Of a stretch of 7,476 nt of DNA, positions 4,724 through 7,476 are shown one piece after another. The position numbers were made by a program, and so were the translations under genes. This stretch comes from Pseudomonadota bacterium (GTDB taxonomy: Bacteria > Pseudomonadota > Alphaproteobacteria > Rhizobiales > Hyphomicrobiaceae). Position 1 is the stretch's first letter, and each line of letters begins with the position of its first letter. The notes beneath the pieces are model-generated. The model was not told the origin of the DNA. It searched no databases and worked only from the letters and a program-made list of their open reading frames with translations. The stretch lies in contig JAEYYQ010000229.1 of assembly GCA_023428365.1 (NCBI GenBank), positions 1 to 7,476 on the forward strand. Reading direction: 5' to 3'.

Positions 4724-5122
4724 ATGAAGACCATCGTACGAGGCATCCTCGGAGCAACAATGCTGGCGGGTGCCCTCGCTATCGTCACCCCGGTGACGCC
4801 AGCCGCTGCACAGAGCAATGGAGCGCGCTGCGCAAACTGCGGCCCGACCACAAGCACGACCTATCGCTATCGGACCGTCAATCGCGTCACGAACTCGACG
4901 CGCTATCGCGATGTCACCAGGACGCATGTTCGTCAGCATGTGAACCGCGTTGTCACCGTGACCCGTGTGCAGCCGATCCATCGTGTCAACGTTGTGACCC
5001 GAGTGAATCATCGCACCGTCGTTCAGAACTCGACGCGTCACGTCGCTCAGACGCAGATGCTGCCGGCCCGCACCATCACCACGGCCCGGACGGTCAACAT
5101 TGGCAGCCCCTGCCGCTGCTGA
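4724..5122 (+). CDS. Small exported Arg/Val/Thr-rich hexapeptide-repeat protein
   Basis: I do not recognise a characterised family. The 132-residue protein starts with a signal peptide (MKTIVRG, a hydrophobic stretch to about residue 22, AAA-Q cleavage after 29). GGAG at 4712-4715, 8 nt upstream, supports the start. The mature 103 residues are very biased: 17 Arg, 17 Val and 19 Thr, but no Lys, no Glu and a single Asp (D63), so it is strongly basic. Arginine recurs every six residues at 48, 54, 60 and 66, then, after a three-residue slip, at 75, 81, 87, 93 and again at 105. Units include RVVTVT, RVQPIH and RVNVVT. A CxxC pair (C36, C39) and a CxC pair (C130, C132) bracket the repeats and could form disulfides or bind metal. 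The alternating Val/Thr pattern suggests beta strands. An EcfG-type promoter lies directly upstream, so induction under general stress is likely. Function is unknown. Confidence 0.82.
   Translation: MKTIVRGILGATMLAGALAIVTPVTPAAAQSNGARCANCGPTTSTTYRYRTVNRVTNSTRYRDVTRTHVRQHVNRVVTVTRVQPIHRVNVVTRVNHRTVVQNSTRHVAQTQMLPARTITTARTVNIGSPCRC
4865..5053 (+). repeat. Degenerate 18-nt/6-residue tandem repeat within the small exported gene
   Basis: Codons 48-110 can be laid out as ten degenerate six-codon units with one three-codon insertion (HVN, residues 72-74). Most units begin with an arginine codon followed by Val or Tyr, and most end in Thr or Asn. The clearest copies run from 4946 to 5017. The DNA copies have diverged much more than the protein pattern, which implies selection on the protein rather than a recent duplication. 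Confidence 0.6.
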
Positions 5123-5148
5123 TGATATGAGAAGCGCGATCGGAGGAC

Positions 5149-5185
5149 GCCGCATCTGCGGCCCCTTCTTCGCGGTCACTGCGAA
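5149..5185 (+). terminator. Two small hairpins after the repeat-protein gene
   Basis: GCCGC (5149-5153) pairs with GCGGC (5158-5162) over ATCT, followed by the pyrimidine-rich CCCTTCTTC. TTCGC (5169-5173) then pairs with GCGAA (5181-5185) and is followed by AACATT. They start 26 nt after the stop at 5122. Neither has a true T tract, so termination of the + strand transcript here is plausible but not certain. Confidence 0.3.
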
Positions 5186-5190
5186 AACAT

Positions 5191-5231
5191 TGATCTGTCC
5201 GTTTGGGCTGCGGCCCGCGACGGACAGATCA
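5191..5231 (-). terminator. Terminator of purL, possibly bidirectional
   Basis: TGATCTGTCCG (5191-5201) and CGGACAGATCA (5221-5231) form a perfect 11-bp stem. Inside it GGGC (5205-5208) pairs with GCCC (5213-5216). On the - strand the stem begins 8 nt after the purL stop and is followed by ATGTTTTCG, a modest T-rich tail. It lies between two convergent genes and could also stop the + strand transcript of the repeat-protein gene. Confidence 0.72.
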
Positions 5232-5239
5232 TCCGCAAT

Positions 5240-7453
5240 TTATGCAGTCCCGGCCATGTAATCCGGCAACCAGCCTTCGTGGATCTGGCGAAGCTTGGTC
5301 AGCGGCAAATCGCTTTCACCCTTGAGCTTCAATTCCACGCCACCGACACGGCCGACGACCCGCGCGGTTACGCCGAGCAAGCGCGCGCGTTCCGCGACGG
5401 CTTCCGCCTGCAGCGGATCGACTTCGAGAATGTAGCGGCCTTGATCTTCCCCGAACCATGCGGCGTGTGCGGGCAGCTTACCCTCGTAGGGGAACAGCTC
5501 GACGCCAAGTTCGCCGGCGAGTGCCATCTCGGCGATCGCGACCAACAATCCGCCATCGCTGACATCATGCACGGCGAGAACGCCCTGCTCGCGGATCAGC
5601 GCCCGCACCATCGTTCCGGCCTTGATTTCATCTGCGAGATCGACCGGAGGCGGAGCGCCTTCGAGCTTGCCCGTCATGATCTGCTGATAGAGCGATTGTC
5701 CGAAATGCCCCTGCTCGCGGCCAATGAGGACCAGAAGGCTGCCCTCCTTCTTCAGCGCGAGGTTCGCGGTGCGGGAAACATCGGGGACGACACCAACGCC
5801 GCCGATGGCGGGAGTTGGCGGAATGCCGACGCCGTTGGTCTCATTGTAGAGCGATACGTTGCCTGACACGACCGGATAGTCGAGCGCCTTGCAGGCCTCG
5901 GCCATGCCTTTCACGGAGCCGACGAACTGCCCCATGATTTCGGGACGCTCCGGATTGCCGAAGTTCATGTTGTCGGTGATGGCGAGTGGATCGGCGCCGA
6001 CGGCTGTCAGGTTGCGCCATGTTTCGACGACCGCCTGCTTGGTCCCCATCTCCGGGTCAGCGGCGACATAGCGTGGCGTCACATCGCACACAGCGGCGAT
6101 GCCTTTGCTGGTGCCGGGAATGCGCACGATCGCCGCGTCGCCACCCGGGCGTTGCACGGTATGACCGCGCACCATGTTGTCGTACTGCTCCCAGATCCAA
6201 CGCCGTGAGCAAAGCGCCGGATGGCCCATCATCGTTTCGAGCGCACCGAGCAGCCCATTCGGAGCCGGAACCCATTCCGGCAGCAGCTTGCCCGGCACCT
6301 GTGTCGGAACCCAAGGGCGCTCATAAAGCGGCGCGGAATTGGCGAGCTTATCGACCGGAAGGTCGGCTTCGACATTGCCCTTGTGCGTCACGATCATGCG
6401 ACCGGTATCGGTTGTATGGCCGATGACGGCGAAATCGAGCCCCCATTTACGGAAGATGGCTTCGGCCTGCGGTTCCGAGCCCGGCTTCAGCACCATGAGC
6501 ATGCGCTCCTGGCTTTCCGACAGCATCATTTCGTAGGCCGTCATGTTGGCCTCGCGCTGCGGAACGTCGTCGAGATTGAGCTCGATACCGACGCCGCCCT
6601 TGTCGGCCATTTCGGAAGTCGATGAGGTCAGACCGGCGGCGCCCATGTCCTGAATGGCGATGATGACGTCCTGGGCCATCAGTTCGAGGCAGGCCTCGAT
6701 GAGCAGCTTTTCGGTGAATGGGTCGCCGACCTGGACGGTGGGACGCTTTTCCTCGGACTTATCGTCGAATTCCGCTGATGCCATCGTTGCGCCGTGAATT
6801 CCGTCACGTCCGGTCTTCGAACCGACGTACACCACCGGCAAGCCGACTCCTTTGGCTGCCGAATAGAAAATCCGATCCGAGCGCGCGAGTCCGACGCACA
6901 TGGCGTTGACGAGAATATTGCCGTTGTAGCCAGCATCGAAGTTCGTCTCGCCGCCGACGGTCGGCACACCAACGCTGTTGCCGTAGCCACCGATGCCAGA
7001 CACGACGCCGGACACCAGATGCCGGGTCTTGGGGTGCGAGGGATCGCCGAACCGCAACGCGTTCAGATTGGCGACCGGTCGCGCGCCCATCGTGAATACG
7101 TCGCGCATGATGCCGCCGACACCTGTCGCGGCGCCCTGATACGGCTCGATGTAGCTCGGGTGGTTGTGGCTCTCCATCTTGAAGACGGCGCAATAGCCGT
7201 CGCCGAGATCCACCACGCCGGCGTTCTCGCCCGGTCCCTGAATCACTTGCGGACCAGACGTTGGGAGGGTCTTCAGCCAGAAGCGCGACGACTTGTAGGA
7301 GCAGTGCTCCGACCACATGACCGAGAAGATGCCGAGCTCGGTCAGCGAGGGCTCGCGTCCCAGAATTTCCAGGAGCCGCTCGTACTCGTCAGGTTTCAGG
7401 CCGTGCTCGGCGACAAGCTCAGGCGTGATCGGGGATTTCGCGTTGGCGTTCAT
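5240..7453 (-). CDS. purL: Phosphoribosylformylglycinamidine synthase, large catalytic subunit
   Basis: PurL catalyses the fourth step of de novo purine synthesis: ATP-dependent conversion of formylglycinamide ribonucleotide to the amidine, using ammonia delivered by the glutaminase PurQ with PurS. The 737 residues match the short-type PurL that depends on separate PurS and PurQ subunits; the 1,200-1,300-residue fused form is excluded. Signature segments are [11 protein letters not shown] at 46-56, with the conserved catalytic-site H50, and [19 protein letters not shown] at 91-109, part of the nucleotide and metal site. Further motifs are the glycine-rich [28 protein letters not shown], and the second-half VHDVSDGGL, consistent with the two PurM-like halves. 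The gene is intact. No strong Shine-Dalgarno is visible in the 23 bases upstream, so the start rests on the typical alphaproteobacterial N-terminus. purS and purQ are not in the window. It ends in a strong hairpin and is separated from bolA by two other genes. Confidence 0.98.
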   Translation of the reverse strand: MNANAKSPITPELVAEHGLKPDEYERLLEILGREPSLTELGIFSVMWSEHCSYKSSRFWLKTLPTSGPQVIQGPGENAGVVDLGDGYCAVFKMESHNHPSYIEPYQGAATGVGGIMRDVFTMGARPVANLNALRFGDPSHPKTRHLVSGVVSGIGGYGNSVGVPTVGGETNFDAGYNGNILVNAMCVGLARSDRIFYSAAKGVGLPVVYVGSKTGRDGIHGATMASAEFDDKSEEKRPTVQVGDPFTEKLLIEACLELMAQDVIIAIQDMGAAGLTSSTSEMADKGGVGIELNLDDVPQREANMTAYEMMLSESQERMLMVLKPGSEPQAEAIFRKWGLDFAVIGHTTDTGRMIVTHKGNVEADLPVDKLANSAPLYERPWVPTQVPGKLLPEWVPAPNGLLGALETMMGHPALCSRRWIWEQYDNMVRGHTVQRPGGDAAIVRIPGTSKGIAAVCDVTPRYVAADPEMGTKQAVVETWRNLTAVGADPLAITDNMNFGNPERPEIMGQFVGSVKGMAEACKALDYPVVSGNVSLYNETNGVGIPPTPAIGGVGVVPDVSRTANLALKKEGSLLVLIGREQGHFGQSLYQQIMTGKLEGAPPPVDLADEIKAGTMVRALIREQGVLAVHDVSDGGLLVAIAEMALAGELGVELFPYEGKLPAHAAWFGEDQGRYILEVDPLQAEAVAERARLLGVTARVVGRVGGVELKLKGESDLPLTKLRQIHEGWLPDYMAGTA

Positions 7454-7476
7454 GTCCGGCTGGCTCGGATTTGCAG

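Noticed and set aside
4865..5053. CRISPR array or minisatellite
   Set aside because: The 18-nt periodicity has no spacers and poor identity at DNA level, and it is explained by the coded hexapeptide pattern.
4523..5179. Open frame of 218 codons on the - strand
   Set aside because: It lies opposite the small exported repeat-protein gene, which has a stress promoter, a ribosome-binding site and a signal peptide.
5279..5866. Open frame of 195 codons on the + strand
   Set aside because: It is antisense to the highly conserved purL.
6804..7316. Open frame of 170 codons on the - strand, and other frames within purL
   Set aside because: They are alternative frames of purL with Arg-rich products and no motifs.

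Overview
The window looks like ordinary chromosome of an alphaproteobacterium, most likely of the Bradyrhizobium/Afipia/Nitrobacter/Rhodopseudomonas group. The evidence is the alphaproteobacterial S4 sequence (standalone, without the N-terminal zinc cysteines), a short-type PurL, the closeness of purL, bolA and grxD, GC-rich coding sequence, and a perfect match to the EcfG-type general-stress promoter known from this class. The assignment comes from reading the proteins, not from a search.

Layout. On the + strand, a gene for a small exported protein of unknown function (82-651) is followed by a 211-nt leader region and rpsD (863-1480), which ends in a textbook intrinsic terminator. The next four genes are on the - strand. 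In transcription order they are a secreted protein with an HExxH metallopeptidase-like motif (4314-3496), bolA (3347-3111), the monothiol glutaredoxin grxD (3038-2685) and a duplicated PqiA-like inner-membrane protein (2570-1563), which converges on rpsD. Divergent from the metallopeptidase-like gene, across a 409-nt AT-rich gap, is a + strand gene for a small arginine-rich exported repeat protein (4724-5122). purL (7453-5240, - strand) converges on that gene.

How the genes work together. BolA and the CGFS glutaredoxin are known partners in [2Fe-2S] cluster trafficking, and here they lie 72 nt apart on one strand. rpsD and purL are housekeeping genes for ribosome assembly and purine synthesis. 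The PqiA-like protein belongs to an envelope-maintenance family. The divergent pair between purL and bolA is the accessory-looking part. Both products carry signal peptides and paired cysteines, the gap between them is about 38% GC at its core, and the small gene has a GGAAC-N16-CGTT promoter, which predicts control by the general stress sigma factor EcfG.

The strongest points for a second look are this stress-promoter gene with its hexapeptide-periodic Arg/Val/Thr protein, the HExxH protein next to it, and the rpsD leader, which holds several hairpins and a three-codon ORF behind a perfect Shine-Dalgarno. I found no tRNA, rRNA, CRISPR array, insertion sequence or prophage gene.
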